A DNA stretch of 64,000 nucleotides from Roseibium suaedae (GCF_900142725.1 NZ_FRBW01000007.1:62001-126000); one strand, 5' to 3'; shown: positions 43,950-54,612, counted from the stretch's first letter. Numbers and translations: made by a program. The notes: generated by a model from the letters alone, not told the origin.

Positions 43950-44420
43950 ATGCACATGGAAAACGCTGAAAAGAAGGTTTTGCCGAGCGCGGACATCATG
44001 GAAGTGCTGGAGCTCTTGCCGCACCGCTATCCGTTCCTGCTGATTGACAAGATCATCGAGATGGATGGCGACGACAGCTGTATCGGCATCAAGAACGTCA
44101 CCATCAACGAGCCGCATTTCCAGGGGCATTTCCCCAAGCAGCCGGTGATGCCGGGCGTTCTCCTGATTGAAGCCATGGCCCAGACCGCCGGTGCCCTGTG
44201 CGTCCACTCCCGTGGAAAGGACACTGCGCCGCAGCTGGTCTATTTCATGACCATTGACCGGGCGAAGTTCCGCAAGCCGGTGGTTCCGGGCGATCAGGTT
44301 CAGTTCCATGTGAAGAAGATCAAGCAGCGCTCGAACATCTGGAAGTTTGATGCCGTTGCCATGGTCGATGGCGCCAAGGTCGCTGAAGCGGAAATCAGCG
44401 CCATGCTGGTGGATGCGTGA
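43950..44420 (+). CDS. fabZ: 3-hydroxyacyl-ACP dehydratase FabZ
   Basis: 156 residues, hot-dog fold; removes water from 3-hydroxyacyl-ACP and so competes with LpxA and LpxD for the same substrate pool. [13 protein letters not shown] and [19 protein letters not shown] give catalytic H60 and E74. GAGGGG precedes the ATG; a second ATG two codons on is also possible. Confidence 0.96.
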   Translation: MHMENAEKKVLPSADIMEVLELLPHRYPFLLIDKIIEMDGDDSCIGIKNVTINEPHFQGHFPKQPVMPGVLLIEAMAQTAGALCVHSRGKDTAPQLVYFMTIDRAKFRKPVVPGDQVQFHVKKIKQRSNIWKFDAVAMVDGAKVAEAEISAMLVDA

Positions 44421-44427
44421 GGACCAG

Positions 44428-45225
44428 ATGAGCGAAATTCATCCCAGTGCCATTGTCGAGGACGGCGCCACCCTGGGTGAGGGCGTCCGCATTGGACCGT
44501 TCTGCCATGTGGGCAGTCAGGTTGTTCTGGGCGACGGCGTCGAGCTGAAGTCCCATGTGGCGGTGGCCGGGGACACCCGGATCGGCGCGCGCACGGCGAT
44601 CTTCCCCTTTGCCTCGATCGGTCATCAGGCACAGGATCTCAAGTACCGCGGCGAACATGCAACCCTGCGCATCGGCGAGGATTGCCTGATCCGTGAAGGC
44701 GTGACCATGAACGCAGGCACCGAAGGCGGCGGCTTCTCCACCACCATCGGCAACCGCTGCGCCTTCCTGGCGAACTCCCATGTCGGTCATGACAGCCATC
44801 TGGGCGACAACATCGTTCTGTCGAACAATGTGATGATCGCGGGTCATGTCACCGTTGGCAGCAACGTGATCTTCGGCGGCGGTTCGGCCGTCATCCAGTT
44901 CACCCGCATTGGCGACCATGCTTTCATCGGCGGTCTGGCCGGGCTTGAGAACGATCTTATTCCTTTCGGCATGGTGACCGGCAACCGGGCGCATCTGGGC
45001 GGTCTCAATCTGGTGGGTCTGAAACGCCGGAATTTCCCGCGCGAGCAGATCCATGCGCTGCGTGCAGCCTACCGGGATCTGTTCGAGACTGAAACCGGCA
45101 CCCTGCGCGAGCGGGCTCAGGGCGTTGCAGATGCAAACGCCGATCAGCCGCTGGTCCGGCAGGTGACGGACTTCATCCTGGAAAAGGAAGACCGCCGCTT
45201 CTGCACGCCGCGGGCACCCGAGTGA
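44428..45225 (+). CDS. lpxA: UDP-N-acetylglucosamine acyltransferase
   Basis: 265 residues; first step of lipid A synthesis. Hexapeptide beta-helix from IHPSAIVEDGATLGEGV on, with the catalytic loop HVGHDSHLGDNIVLSNNV and GGLNLVGLKRRNF near the helical C-terminus. Start ATG 44428 lies 7 bases past the fabZ stop, with GAGGA overlapping that stop. Confidence 0.96.
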   Translation: MSEIHPSAIVEDGATLGEGVRIGPFCHVGSQVVLGDGVELKSHVAVAGDTRIGARTAIFPFASIGHQAQDLKYRGEHATLRIGEDCLIREGVTMNAGTEGGGFSTTIGNRCAFLANSHVGHDSHLGDNIVLSNNVMIAGHVTVGSNVIFGGGSAVIQFTRIGDHAFIGGLAGLENDLIPFGMVTGNRAHLGGLNLVGLKRRNFPREQIHALRAAYRDLFETETGTLRERAQGVADANADQPLVRQVTDFILEKEDRRFCTPRAPE

Positions 45226-45235
45226 CAGACCTGTC

Positions 45236-46141
45236 ATGACCAAGGGCCATGACAGCAAAGATCTTTTGACGGCCGGTGCATCCGATGCACCGGTCGCTCT
45301 TATTTGTGGCAACGGCACCTTGCCGCTGCAGGTCCTGAACGGCCTGCGCCGGTCCGGCCGCGAGGCCTTCATCATTGCCATCAAGGGCGAGGCTGACGAG
45401 GCCTTGCGCGTACAGTCAGCCGTAGAACTGGGCTGGGGCGAGATCGGGCGGCTGTTCAAGGTCATGGCGGCGGCGAAGTGCCGTGAGGTCGTCCTGATCG
45501 GCGGGATCAGCAAGCGCCCGGACTTCACCTCCATCATCGGGGATCTGGGCACGCTCCGCCGGCTGCCGCGCATCATCCGGGCGCTTGCGGGCGGTGATGA
45601 CAGTCTGCTGACCAAGGTGATCGGTCTCATCGAGGAAGAGGGATTTCGCGTGGTTGGGATCAAGGATGTGGCGCCGGACCTGCTTGCGGGACCCGGCAGC
45701 CTGGGGGCGGTCAAGCCAAGGGCAGAGGACCTGAAGGATATGGTGCTGGCGCTGGAAGCCGCCCGGCGTCTCGGGGATCTCGACATCGGACAAGCTGCTG
45801 TTGCCCTCGGTGGCCGGGTGATTGCCGTTGAAGGCGCGGAAGGAACGGATGCGATGCTTGCCCGCTGCGCTGAGCTTCGCCAGAACGGCCGTGTGCGGGC
45901 AAAAGGCCGCCTTGGTGTTCTGGTCAAGACCGTCAAACCTGGGCAGGACCTTCGGGTGGACCTTCCGGCAGTTGGTCCGAAGACCATTGAGCGGGCGCTG
46001 GCTGCGGGCTTTGCCGGTATCGCCGTCGAAGCAGGCGGGGCGCTGATTGCCGAGCGGGAAGCGACGATTACAGCTGCCGACAAGGCCGGGCTGTTTGTCT
46101 ATGGCCTCAATCCGCAGGAAAGCTCCGGGGACGCAGAATGA
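45236..46141 (+). CDS. lpxI: UDP-2,3-diacylglucosamine pyrophosphatase LpxI
   Basis: 301 residues of the DUF1009 family, which replaces the unrelated LpxH in alphaproteobacteria and releases 2,3-diacylglucosamine 1-phosphate. Visible: ALICGNGTLPLQVLNGLRR, the IGGISKRPDFTS block and DLPAVGPKTIERALAAGFAG toward the end. Ends in ATGA overlap with lpxB, matching its position one step before LpxB in the pathway. Confidence 0.94.
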   Translation: MTKGHDSKDLLTAGASDAPVALICGNGTLPLQVLNGLRRSGREAFIIAIKGEADEALRVQSAVELGWGEIGRLFKVMAAAKCREVVLIGGISKRPDFTSIIGDLGTLRRLPRIIRALAGGDDSLLTKVIGLIEEEGFRVVGIKDVAPDLLAGPGSLGAVKPRAEDLKDMVLALEAARRLGDLDIGQAAVALGGRVIAVEGAEGTDAMLARCAELRQNGRVRAKGRLGVLVKTVKPGQDLRVDLPAVGPKTIERALAAGFAGIAVEAGGALIAEREATITAADKAGLFVYGLNPQESSGDAE

Positions 46142-47325
46142 GCGGCAGCGAGAGAACTTACAAGGTCGCCTTCGTCGTTGGTGAGGACTCCGGCGATCAT
46201 CTTGGATCGCGGCTGATGGAAAGCCTGAGCAAAGCACTGCCCGGACGCATTTCCTACTGCGGTCTTGGCGGCGAACGGATGGAAGAACAGGGGCTCAGGA
46301 GCTTGTTCGATATTTCCGACATTGCGGTCATGGGACTGACCGCCGTTCTGGCGCGTCTGCCCCTGATCGTGAAGCGGGTCTACCAGACGGTTGATGCGGT
46401 GATCGCGGAGAACCCGGACGCGCTGGTGATCATCGACAGCCCGGACTTCACCCACAATGTCGCCAAGCGGGTGCGCAAGCGCGCACCGCATATTCCGATC
46501 ATTGGCTATGTGTCGCCGTCTGTCTGGGCCTGGCGACCGGGCCGGGCGAAGAAGATGAGCGTCTATGTGGACGAGCTTCTGGCGATCCTGCCGTTTGAAC
46601 CGGATGTTCATCGCAAGCTTGGCGGACCGCGGACCCATTATGTCGGCCATCCGCTGATCGAACGGCTGGACGATCTGCGCCCAGGTAAAGGAGAGCGTCC
46701 TGCCTTGAACGAAGGGCGCAAGACCCTGCTGGTTCTGCCAGGAAGCCGTGGCAGCGAGGTCGACCGACTTCTCAAGGATTTCGGCCAGACCATTGAGGTG
46801 CTTGAGAAATCCGTTCTGGATCTGGAAATCCTGCTGCCGGCTGTGCCGCGCATGGAAGCGCGGATCCGGGCAGAGGCGGCCAACTGGAAGATCAAGCCGG
46901 AGATCGTCACCGGGAACCAGGCCAAGCATGCGGCGTTCCGCCGGGCCCATGCGGCACTGGCTGCTTCCGGCACCGTGTCCCTGGAGCTGGCAATCTCCGG
47001 CGTCCCCATGGCGATCTGCTACCGGCTTGACTGGTTCTATCGCCGCCTGAAGGACATCAACCGCATTTTCCCCTTTGCCAGCGTCTCGTCGATGGTGCTG
47101 CCGAACATCATTCTGGGGCGTAACGTCGTGCCGGAGTTTCTGGATGATGAGGTCTGCCCTGAAAAGCTGGTGCCGGTCCTGGAACAGCTTCTGGCCGATA
47201 CGGACGCACGCAAAGAGCAGGTCAGCGCCTTTTCGGAATTGGACACAATCATGCGTCTCCCGGATGGCCGTTCTCAGAGTGAGGCCGCCGCTGCCGTGGT
47301 GATGGACGTTCTGCAACGGGCTTGA
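46138..47325 (+). CDS. lpxB: Lipid A disaccharide synthase
   Basis: 395 residues, GT19 glycosyltransferase that joins UDP-diacylglucosamine and lipid X. VGEDSGDHLGSRLM, YYVSPSVWAW-like GYVSPSVWAWRPGRAKKM, LLVLPGSRGSEVDRLL and ASGTVSLELAISGVPM are intact. Last gene of the lipid A run; a minus-strand gene converges on it 15 bp later. Confidence 0.96.
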   Translation: MSGSERTYKVAFVVGEDSGDHLGSRLMESLSKALPGRISYCGLGGERMEEQGLRSLFDISDIAVMGLTAVLARLPLIVKRVYQTVDAVIAENPDALVIIDSPDFTHNVAKRVRKRAPHIPIIGYVSPSVWAWRPGRAKKMSVYVDELLAILPFEPDVHRKLGGPRTHYVGHPLIERLDDLRPGKGERPALNEGRKTLLVLPGSRGSEVDRLLKDFGQTIEVLEKSVLDLEILLPAVPRMEARIRAEAANWKIKPEIVTGNQAKHAAFRRAHAALAASGTVSLELAISGVPMAICYRLDWFYRRLKDINRIFPFASVSSMVLPNIILGRNVVPEFLDDEVCPEKLVPVLEQLLADTDARKEQVSAFSELDTIMRLPDGRSQSEAAAAVVMDVLQRA

Positions 47326-47340
47326 CGGGACCTGTGCCGC

Positions 47341-48384
47341 CTATTTCTTGCGGCACTGCATATCGAGGGTTTGCGCCCTTTCCAGTTCGTCCTTGATAAA
47401 GCCCTGATCCTTGTAGGACAGGGTCAGTTTTGCCGTGTCGAGGGTCGCGTCGCCGATCCGGTAGTCAATTCTGACGGTCCCGAGTTCTCTTCCTTCGCTC
47501 ACGCTGACAGTCTGATTGCGGTCAATAGTGATCAAGTCGCCGGACTGGGTAAAGCTGTAGCAGCCTTCGGTCTTCGGGGAGAAAAACGATCCGCCGATCC
47601 ACTCGTCAGGAAATGCACCGGCGAGACAGGCTTTCTGGCTGGAGAAGTCGACCGAGACGTCAAAAATCGTCTCGTAGTCAGCAGACTTACTGTCCAGGAG
47701 GTTGGCACCCCAGAAGTTGACCTTTTCCTGCTGCTCGGCCAGTCCTTCACAGGTGAGTTCCAGCGGCGGCTTGCTTGCAGGACTTGCCTCGAACCAATTC
47801 GAGACCTGCATGGACATGTTTTGGAACTGGATGCGGATCCTGCGGAAGTCCTGGGCGATCCCGAAGGGCAGGCTGAAACCTGCTTCCGGATACATGATCG
47901 TGAAGCGGGTGTTCGGCGTCAGCTGCCACAGGCCGAAGAGAACCACGGCAGCCACCCCATAGGGGGCAAAACGCCTCACGGGCGACTTGCCTGACTTTGC
48001 AGCCTGTGAGGCTGATTTCGGGGCTGTCTCTTGAGGGGCGCTTTTCTGGGGGCCAGGTCTCTGGGGCTCTGGTCTCTGAGGCTCGGGCTTTGCTTGAGCT
48101 TGCTCAGGGGCGTCCTGGCGGGCCGCGGCAGGCTCTTCAGCTTCCATCACCTCCATACGCAGCAGCGGGCTGCGCAGGCCGAGCCGGACGCCTTGCTCGA
48201 TGTTGAGGGCCGTGACCGTTCCGTTGAAAGGCGCACCGATCTTGTGGGCCTTGTCCGGCCCGGTCAGAACGGCAAGCACCTGGCCTTTTGCGACTGTGTC
48301 GCCGCTACCGACCAGCAGCTGGTCGAGGGTCATCGGATAGCTGTCGGCTCCCTTGGGGGAGTAGATGTCGATCAAGCGGGCCAA
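47341..48384 (-). CDS. Unrecognised membrane protein with N-terminal lipoyl-like barrel
   Basis: About 347 residues in three parts. The N-terminal 75 residues read like a biotinyl/lipoyl barrel (VGSGDTVAKGQVLAVLTG, IGAPFNGTVTALNIEQG) but lack the lysine that carries the cofactor. A Pro/Gln/Glu linker with PEPQRP-type repeats follows, then one membrane helix (YGVAAVVLFGLWQL) and a domain of about 190 residues, probably periplasmic, with four cysteines (LTCEGL, QKACLAG, EGCYSF, DMQCRKK). No ATG fits: TTG 48384 has AGGA 7 bases upstream and begins MARLIDIYSPKG; TTG 48438 would add 18 residues. I know no family with this layout; the neighbours do not explain it. Confidence 0.75.
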   Translation of the reverse strand: MARLIDIYSPKGADSYPMTLDQLLVGSGDTVAKGQVLAVLTGPDKAHKIGAPFNGTVTALNIEQGVRLGLRSPLLRMEVMEAEEPAAARQDAPEQAQAKPEPQRPEPQRPGPQKSAPQETAPKSASQAAKSGKSPVRRFAPYGVAAVVLFGLWQLTPNTRFTIMYPEAGFSLPFGIAQDFRRIRIQFQNMSMQVSNWFEASPASKPPLELTCEGLAEQQEKVNFWGANLLDSKSADYETIFDVSVDFSSQKACLAGAFPDEWIGGSFFSPKTEGCYSFTQSGDLITIDRNQTVSVSEGRELGTVRIDYRIGDATLDTAKLTLSYKDQGFIKDELERAQTLDMQCRKK

Positions 48385-48550
48385 AGAATTCGTCCTGACA
48401 ATTCGGCAACAAGGAATCACATGCGTAGTGATGTCCAAGATGGCTGAAAAGGCAGGGAAATGCCTGGAAAAATCCGGAAGTCTGCTTTCATTCGGCAGGT
48501 TTCAACCAGGCGTTTTTGCTTTACGGGAAAGACACTCCATGTTGCAGGCA

Positions 48551-48584
48551 AAGAAAAACCCCCGGCCATGAGCCGGGGGTTTTG
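48551..48584 (-). terminator. Intrinsic terminator after gltA
   Basis: AACCCCCGGC (48557-48566) pairs with GCCGGGGGTT (48572-48581), loop CATGA; on the minus strand the stem is followed by TTTTTC. It is 30 bp beyond the gltA stop. Confidence 0.85.
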
Positions 48585-48610
48585 TATTTCTCGTATCGAT
48601 CCTGGCCGGA

Positions 48611-49903
48611 TTAGCGGCGCTGTTCGATCGGCACGTAGTCGCGCTTCGGAGCACCGGTGTAGAGCTGGCGCGGACGGCCGATACGCTGGGACGGATCTTC
48701 CACCATTTCCTTCCACTGGGCGATCCAGCCCACAGTGCGGGCGAGAGCGAACAACACGGTGAACATGTTGGTCGGGAAGCCCAGGGCACGCAGGGTGATG
48801 CCGGAGTAGAAGTCGATGTTCGGATAGAGTTTCTTCTCGATGAAATAGGGATCGTTGAGAGCGATCTTTTCCAGTTCCATCGCGATGTCGAGAAGCGGAT
48901 CGTCCTTGATGCCCAGTTCGCCGAGAACCTCGTGACAGGTCTTCTGCATGATCTTGGCGCGCGGGTCGTAGTTCTTGTAGACCCGGTGACCGAAGCCCAT
49001 GAGACGGAACGGATCGTTCTTGTCCTTGGCGCGGGCAACGAATTCCGGAATGCGGTCAACGGAGCCGATTTCGGACAGCATGTTGAGCGCTGCTTCGTTG
49101 GCGCCGCCGTGAGCCGGACCCCAGAGGCAGGCAATGCCGGCTGCGATACAGGCGAACGGGTTCGCACCGGAAGAACCGGCAAGGCGCACGGTCGAGGTCG
49201 ATGCGTTCTGCTCGTGGTCGGCGTGCAGGATGAAGATGCGGTCCATGGCGCGGGCCAGAACCGGGTTCACCTTGTACTCCTCGCAAGGAACAGCGAAGCA
49301 CATGTGCAGGAAGTTGGCCGCGTAGTTCAGGTCGTTGCGCGGGTAAACGAACGGCTGACCGACGTGGTACTTGTAGGCCATGGCAGCGATGGTCGGCATC
49401 TTTGCGATCATGCGCAGGGACGCAATCATGCGCTGGCGCGGATCGGAGATGTCGGTGCTGTCGTGGTAGAAGGCGGACAGGGCGCCAACGACACCGCACA
49501 TGACGGCCATTGGGTGGGCGTCGCGGCGGAAACCGGAGAAGAAGCGGGACATCTGCTCGTGGATCATCGTGTGATAGGTCACACGGCTCACGAAGTCTTC
49601 CTTTTCCGGCTTGGTCGGGAGGTCGCCGTAGAGCAGCAGGTAGCAGGATTCCAGGAAGTCGCCATGGTCTGCAAGCTGTTCGATCGGGTAACCGCGGTAC
49701 AGAAGCGTGCCTTCGTCACCATCGATGTAGGTGATCTTGGATTCGCAGGACGCCGTGGAGGTGAAGCCCGGGTCGTACGTGAACATGCCTGTGTCCTTGT
49801 ACAAGGACGAGATGTTCACCACAGACGGTCCAATGGTGCCGTCCAGGACGTCGAAACCATGTTCGCCGCCGCCTACGGTCAGCTTGGCGTTCTTGTCAGC
49901 CAT
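48611..49903 (-). CDS. gltA: Citrate synthase
   Basis: 430 residues, length and sequence of the large (type II, hexameric) bacterial enzyme that condenses acetyl-CoA and oxaloacetate. Landmarks: [42 protein letters not shown], the [15 protein letters not shown]is site, and [14 protein letters not shown] with the catalytic His/Arg. An N-terminal small-barrel domain (residues 1-60) is present as in NADH-sensitive forms. Transcribed alone, with its own terminator. Confidence 0.97.
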   Translation of the reverse strand: MADKNAKLTVGGGEHGFDVLDGTIGPSVVNISSLYKDTGMFTYDPGFTSTASCESKITYIDGDEGTLLYRGYPIEQLADHGDFLESCYLLLYGDLPTKPEKEDFVSRVTYHTMIHEQMSRFFSGFRRDAHPMAVMCGVVGALSAFYHDSTDISDPRQRMIASLRMIAKMPTIAAMAYKYHVGQPFVYPRNDLNYAANFLHMCFAVPCEEYKVNPVLARAMDRIFILHADHEQNASTSTVRLAGSSGANPFACIAAGIACLWGPAHGGANEAALNMLSEIGSVDRIPEFVARAKDKNDPFRLMGFGHRVYKNYDPRAKIMQKTCHEVLGELGIKDDPLLDIAMELEKIALNDPYFIEKKLYPNIDFYSGITLRALGFPTNMFTVLFALARTVGWIAQWKEMVEDPSQRIGRPRQLYTGAPKRDYVPIEQRR

Positions 49904-50132
49904 TCAGATAACCTCCTATGTCAGAAACTCGCCGCAGCCCTCGGCGTGTATGCAGGAATTGTCCGGTTGAGGGCCGGACAGGAACCCAGCCTGAGGGTGC
50001 TGGAGGAATGGTCGGCTCTTGCGTAGCCCATTTGTTGCGGGGCCGCAAGCGCGGGACCATACCGCTTTGGTCAAATCCGTTGCCGGAATTTTGCGCCGCA
50101 GGGCGGGCGATGCTGCCCTGCGGCATATTTCA

Positions 50133-51557
50133 TCAGGACGCCTGGTCCGCGATGCGGGCAAGGCTCTCGTCGCGTCCCAGTGCGATCAGGACGTCATAAA
50201 TGCCCGGAGAGGTGCCCCGGCCCGTCAGCGCGGCGCGCAGCGGCTGGGCAACCTTGCCAAGCTTCAGTTCTTTTTCTTCCGCATAGGCCTTGACCGATGT
50301 TTCCAGCGGCTCGGCTTCCCAGACGGGAGCGGCGGTCAGAAGCTTGTGTAGATCGGCAAGGATCGACTTGGCTTCGGCATCGAGAATCTTGGCCGCCTTC
50401 TCGTCGATGTCGAGCGGGCGCTGGCGCCACAGATAGGAGGCGCTTTCGGTCAGTTCCACCAGGGTCTTGGCGCGTTCCTTCAGGCCGGGCAGGGCGGTCA
50501 GAACGGTGGCGGTGTTGTCACCTGCCGCCATCCAGTCGAGCACGTCCTTGCCGCCGTCCACATGGGCAAGGCAGGCCTTCCAGTGGCCGAGCAATTCGGC
50601 ATCATCGGTTGCGCGCATGTAGTGGCCGTTAAGGTTCTCCAGCTTCTTGAAGTCGAAGCGCGAGGGGGACTTGCCGATGGCATCGGTGCCGAACCACTGG
50701 ATCATGTCTTCGGTGGACATGATTTCCTCGTCGCCATGGCTCCAGCCCAGTCGTGCCAGATAATTGCGCATGGCAGCTGGCAGATAGCCCATTGCCCGGT
50801 AGGCTTCCGCACCGGTCGCGCCATGGCGCTTGGAGAGCTTTGCTCCGTCCGGACCATGGATCAGCGGAATATGCGACATCTTCGGCACGTCCCAGCCCAT
50901 GGCCTGGAAGATCAGGGTCTGGCGGGCAGCGTTGGTCAGGTGATCGTCGCCGCGGATGATGTGGGTCACAGCCATGTCATGGTCGTCCACCACCACGGCC
51001 AGCATGTAGGTCGGCACGCCGTCGGAACGCATCAGGACCAGGTCGTCCAGATCCTTGTTCGGGAAGATAACGCGGCCCTGGACAAGGTCTTCCACCACGG
51101 TTTCGCCTTCCAGCGGCGCGCGCAGGCGGATCGCCGGGGCAACGCCCGCAGGTGCCTCGGAGGCGTCCCGGTCGCGCCAGGTGCCATCATAGCGCGGCGG
51201 GCGGCCTTCGGCGCGGGCCTTCTCGCGCATTTCCGTCAGCTCTTCCGGCGAGCAATAGCAGCGGTAGGCCGTGCCATTGGCCAGCATGGCTTCCACCACT
51301 TCCTGATGGCGGGCGACCCGGGCAAACTGGGAAACCGGTTCGCCGTCCCAATCAAGGCCAAGCCAGGTCAGGCCATCCAGAATCGCATCGACCGCTTCCT
51401 GGGTGGAGCGGGTGCGGTCCGTGTCCTCGATGCGCAGCAGCATCTTGCCGCCATGGTGCTTGGCGAACAGCCAGTTGAAGAGAGCCGTGCGGGCGCCGCC
51501 GATATGAAGGAAACCGGTGGGTGAAGGCGCAAAGCGCGTGATGACGTTATTGGCCAT
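50133..51557 (-). CDS. gltX: Glutamyl-tRNA synthetase
   Basis: 474 residues, class I synthetase. HIGH box appears as [12 protein letters not shown] and the KMSKS box as KLSKRHG; a YCSPEEL segment and helical anticodon domain follow. ATG 51557, 111 bp from the divergent comEC. Many alphaproteobacteria have two gltX genes, one for tRNA-Gln mischarging; this window cannot tell which this is. Confidence 0.95.
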   Translation of the reverse strand: MANNVITRFAPSPTGFLHIGGARTALFNWLFAKHHGGKMLLRIEDTDRTRSTQEAVDAILDGLTWLGLDWDGEPVSQFARVARHQEVVEAMLANGTAYRCYCSPEELTEMREKARAEGRPPRYDGTWRDRDASEAPAGVAPAIRLRAPLEGETVVEDLVQGRVIFPNKDLDDLVLMRSDGVPTYMLAVVVDDHDMAVTHIIRGDDHLTNAARQTLIFQAMGWDVPKMSHIPLIHGPDGAKLSKRHGATGAEAYRAMGYLPAAMRNYLARLGWSHGDEEIMSTEDMIQWFGTDAIGKSPSRFDFKKLENLNGHYMRATDDAELLGHWKACLAHVDGGKDVLDWMAAGDNTATVLTALPGLKERAKTLVELTESASYLWRQRPLDIDEKAAKILDAEAKSILADLHKLLTAAPVWEAEPLETSVKAYAEEKELKLGKVAQPLRAALTGRGTSPGIYDVLIALGRDESLARIADQAS

Positions 51558-51668
51558 GGTGGTTCTTGTTTGTCTCTGCCAGAATGATGCCTTGGCGGGA
51601 AACCGCCGGGTTGGCGCGGTCTTAGCATAGCAGCGTCAAACTCCAAAGGCCCGGGGAGGGTTTTCGCC

Positions 51669-54386
51669 TTGGCCGGCACGGGGGACGGGTCCGGTTCGGA
51701 CCCTGAACAACAGGAGCCGGGGCGTCGGGCAGACCGGAGACTGGCCGGAAAGCACAGGTTCAAGCCTGGGACTTCCGGATCCGCCGGACGCCTTGATCGC
51801 CCCGAAGAGGATGTGCCCGCTGAGGGCGCTGAGACCGTATCTTCTGAGCAGAATGTTATACCAGCGGGACCTGCCATCCGGAGCTCCCGGCCCGGCTTTT
51901 CACGGCCAAACTGGACCCGTCCGGAAGCCTATGGGTTCGACCCGTCCGGGCCTGTTGGCGGTCCATTGGGATCTTCCTCCGGGTCCCATCGCAAGAGGCA
52001 GGGGCGGTGCCGGGAAGAGCAGGGGCTGCTCTGGGGCGGTTTTTCCCTTTCGGCCGGCATTCTGACCTATTTTTCGCTTCCCGAAGAGCCGTCCGCTCCA
52101 GTTCTTTTCTGCGCTCTGTTTGTCCTTGCAAGCTGGGCAATCTGGCGGTATCGCACACGCGGGCTGAACCTGGCCGTTCTTCTCGGGCTCTGGTTCTGCA
52201 CCGGTTTTGCCGCGGGGTCCTTCAGAACCGCCTATGTGGCAGCCCCCCGCCTGGAGGCCGCCCGGACGCTGGACGTGCACGGTGTTGTCACGGAGCGTGA
52301 ACAGTCTTCTTCCGGCCCGAGGCTGATCGTTGATGTTCTGGAGGCAGGCTCGCGCGGCAGAATGGCGCCTCCGGGCAGGCAGGAGCGCGGGAACGTGATT
52401 CCGGCGCGGATCCGCCTTTCCATTCCCGATGCGAGCACCGTGCGGGCCGGGGACCATGTGCGCCTGAAGGCAAGGCTGTTTCCGCCATCCTCCCCAATCC
52501 GGCCTGGCGGCTATGACTTTTCCTTCTCGGCCTATTTTTCCGGAATTGGCGCGACGGGCTTTACCTATGGCAAGCCGGAGGTGATTGGCGAGCCTCCTTC
52601 TATCGGCTTGCGGCGCACACTGGAAGAGCTGCGTCAGGCGCTGGCGGCCAGGATCCGGCAGAGCCTGTCCCCGGGCGATCCGGCGGAGCTTGCTGTCGCG
52701 CTTCTCGTCGGCGAGCGGGCAGGCCTCTCCGACAAGGCGGAGGAGAGCCTGCGGGCGGCCGGACTTGCCCATGTGCTGGCCATTTCCGGCCTGCATATGG
52801 GGCTCTTTGCAGGTGGCGCCTATGCGGCCGTGCTTTTGATCCTTGCGATGATCGAGCCGCTGGCGCTCCGGTTTCCCCTGCACAAGATTGCAGCCGGCGT
52901 GGCGCTGCTCGCCGCAAGCTTCTACCTGCTCCTGTCGGGTGCCTCTGTTTCCACCCAGCGCGCCTTCATCATGATCTCTCTGGTGTTCCTTGGCATCCTG
53001 ACCTCCCGGCGGGGGCTGACCCTGCACAGCGTCGCACTTGCCGGTATTGCCTTGTTGCTTGTCCGGCCCGAACAGCTCTTTCATCCGGGGTTTCAGATGT
53101 CCTTCGCTTCGGTGATCTGCCTCGTGGCTGTGTACAGCCAATGGACAGACAGCCGCTTGCGCAAACTCGCAGGGGGTGAGCGGGCGGAAATGCGGAACCT
53201 GCCACTGCGTCTGGTCCTGACGCCGCTGTTCTGGCTTTTCGGAGTTCTTGCCACAACAGCAATTGCCGGTCTTGCGACGGGTATCATCGGAGCCCATCAT
53301 TTCGGCCGCATTGCCTCCTATGGCATGATTGGCAATCTGCTTGGCATGCCGCTTGTGTCTCTGATCATCATGCCGATGGGGGTGCTGGCCCTGGCTTTGA
53401 TGCCTCTTGGCCTTTCTGCCCTCCCGCTTTTCGCCATGGAGAAGGGACTGTCCATGTTGCTGGCGGTCGCATCCTTTACCCAGTCTCTGGAGGATGGCAG
53501 GGGCTCCGTCGTTCCGCCGGGAGCCAGCGCGACCTTGTTTCTGACGTCCGGGCTGTTCTGGTTGCTTCTGGCAAGGGGACGCTGGCGGTGGATCTCGCCG
53601 GGTTTGATAGCGGTGGGCTTGGCTTTCCTGGTTATTGAACGGCCTGCCGATGTCCAGATTGCGGACAGTGGGGCCACGGTGGCTGCGCGAGACCGGGAGG
53701 GAAGCCTTCGCATTTCTTCAGCGCGCGCGAGCTTCGCGGGCGAGATGTGGCTGCAGGCAGAAGGAGTATCGCCCGATCTGCTGAAATCACGAAAGATGGC
53801 AGCAGATCAAGCCGCCTGCGATGAGACGGGCTGTGTCTATCGCGCCTATCCGCCCGGGAACGCCGAAGACCGCCGCAATTGGGCGGGGCTGGGTCTGGCG
53901 CTGTTTGGTCTGGGGTCCGCAGCGGAGCAGGGAGCTGTCGATAAACTTGAATTGGAACAAGTTGTTATCGGTAAAAATTCAGAAACAGAGTCAAGGGAAG
54001 AGCGTGTCCGTGCCTTGCTGGTCGCGCTTCCGAGAACCGTTGAGGCACTGGAGCTGGATTGCCGTCTTGCGGATGTGGTCGTCACGGATCTGGATGTGCC
54101 CGCAGACTGCGCTGCGTCTTTCGTTATCGGCGGCAAGGACAGGAAGGATCTCGGTGCTCTGTCATTCTGGCTTGAGACACCTTTTTTGGGAAAGACGGAG
54201 GCTCTCAGTGGCGCCGATGGCGGAGAACGAGACCGGATTGAAGACGGGCTGGAAGGCGATGGCCTGACCGGCGTTCTTCAGGGAGATGCCTCCGAAAATT
54301 CAGGAGGCTCAAAGGCGCCGCAGAGGACGGTCATTTCCGCCTGGCGGGGCGCCAAAACCCGTCCCCCGCGCCCCTGGCACCAATAG
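51669..54386 (+). CDS. comEC: ComEC/Rec2-family DNA uptake channel protein
   Basis: 905 residues from TTG 51669, which has GGAGGG 8 bases upstream. About 110 polar, low-complexity residues come first, then membrane helices, the DUF4131-like soluble part, and the competence core AEESLRAAGLAHVLAISGLHMG with several more helices. In transformable bacteria the protein carries single-stranded DNA across the inner membrane. The C-terminal 270 residues after RGRWRWISPGLIAVGLAF are soluble and show no metallo-beta-lactamase HxHxDH motif. No other competence gene is nearby; in many non-competent alphaproteobacteria comEC is found alone beside lexA, as here. Confidence 0.9.
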   Translation: MAGTGDGSGSDPEQQEPGRRADRRLAGKHRFKPGTSGSAGRLDRPEEDVPAEGAETVSSEQNVIPAGPAIRSSRPGFSRPNWTRPEAYGFDPSGPVGGPLGSSSGSHRKRQGRCREEQGLLWGGFSLSAGILTYFSLPEEPSAPVLFCALFVLASWAIWRYRTRGLNLAVLLGLWFCTGFAAGSFRTAYVAAPRLEAARTLDVHGVVTEREQSSSGPRLIVDVLEAGSRGRMAPPGRQERGNVIPARIRLSIPDASTVRAGDHVRLKARLFPPSSPIRPGGYDFSFSAYFSGIGATGFTYGKPEVIGEPPSIGLRRTLEELRQALAARIRQSLSPGDPAELAVALLVGERAGLSDKAEESLRAAGLAHVLAISGLHMGLFAGGAYAAVLLILAMIEPLALRFPLHKIAAGVALLAASFYLLLSGASVSTQRAFIMISLVFLGILTSRRGLTLHSVALAGIALLLVRPEQLFHPGFQMSFASVICLVAVYSQWTDSRLRKLAGGERAEMRNLPLRLVLTPLFWLFGVLATTAIAGLATGIIGAHHFGRIASYGMIGNLLGMPLVSLIIMPMGVLALALMPLGLSALPLFAMEKGLSMLLAVASFTQSLEDGRGSVVPPGASATLFLTSGLFWLLLARGRWRWISPGLIAVGLAFLVIERPADVQIADSGATVAARDREGSLRISSARASFAGEMWLQAEGVSPDLLKSRKMAADQAACDETGCVYRAYPPGNAEDRRNWAGLGLALFGLGSAAEQGAVDKLELEQVVIGKNSETESREERVRALLVALPRTVEALELDCRLADVVVTDLDVPADCAASFVIGGKDRKDLGALSFWLETPFLGKTEALSGADGGERDRIEDGLEGDGLTGVLQGDASENSGGSKAPQRTVISAWRGAKTRPPRPWHQ

Positions 54387-54612
54387 GATCTGGAAGCCTG
54401 ACCATTTCGCCGAGGCCCTCCAGCGTCTCCTCGGGCTTCTTGGTCCGGAAGCCATGCGAATCCACCTCCTGAAAGCACGGCTTTCTGTGAGGTGATGTCG
54501 CGACATGGATGCGATGGTCTGGCCATGGGCAGGCCATGGGAGGGCGAAGCCGAAAGGGATTTCGCATGCGAAAAGGCTGACATAGTCAGTTCTCCGCCCC
54601 AAACCTCTCAAT

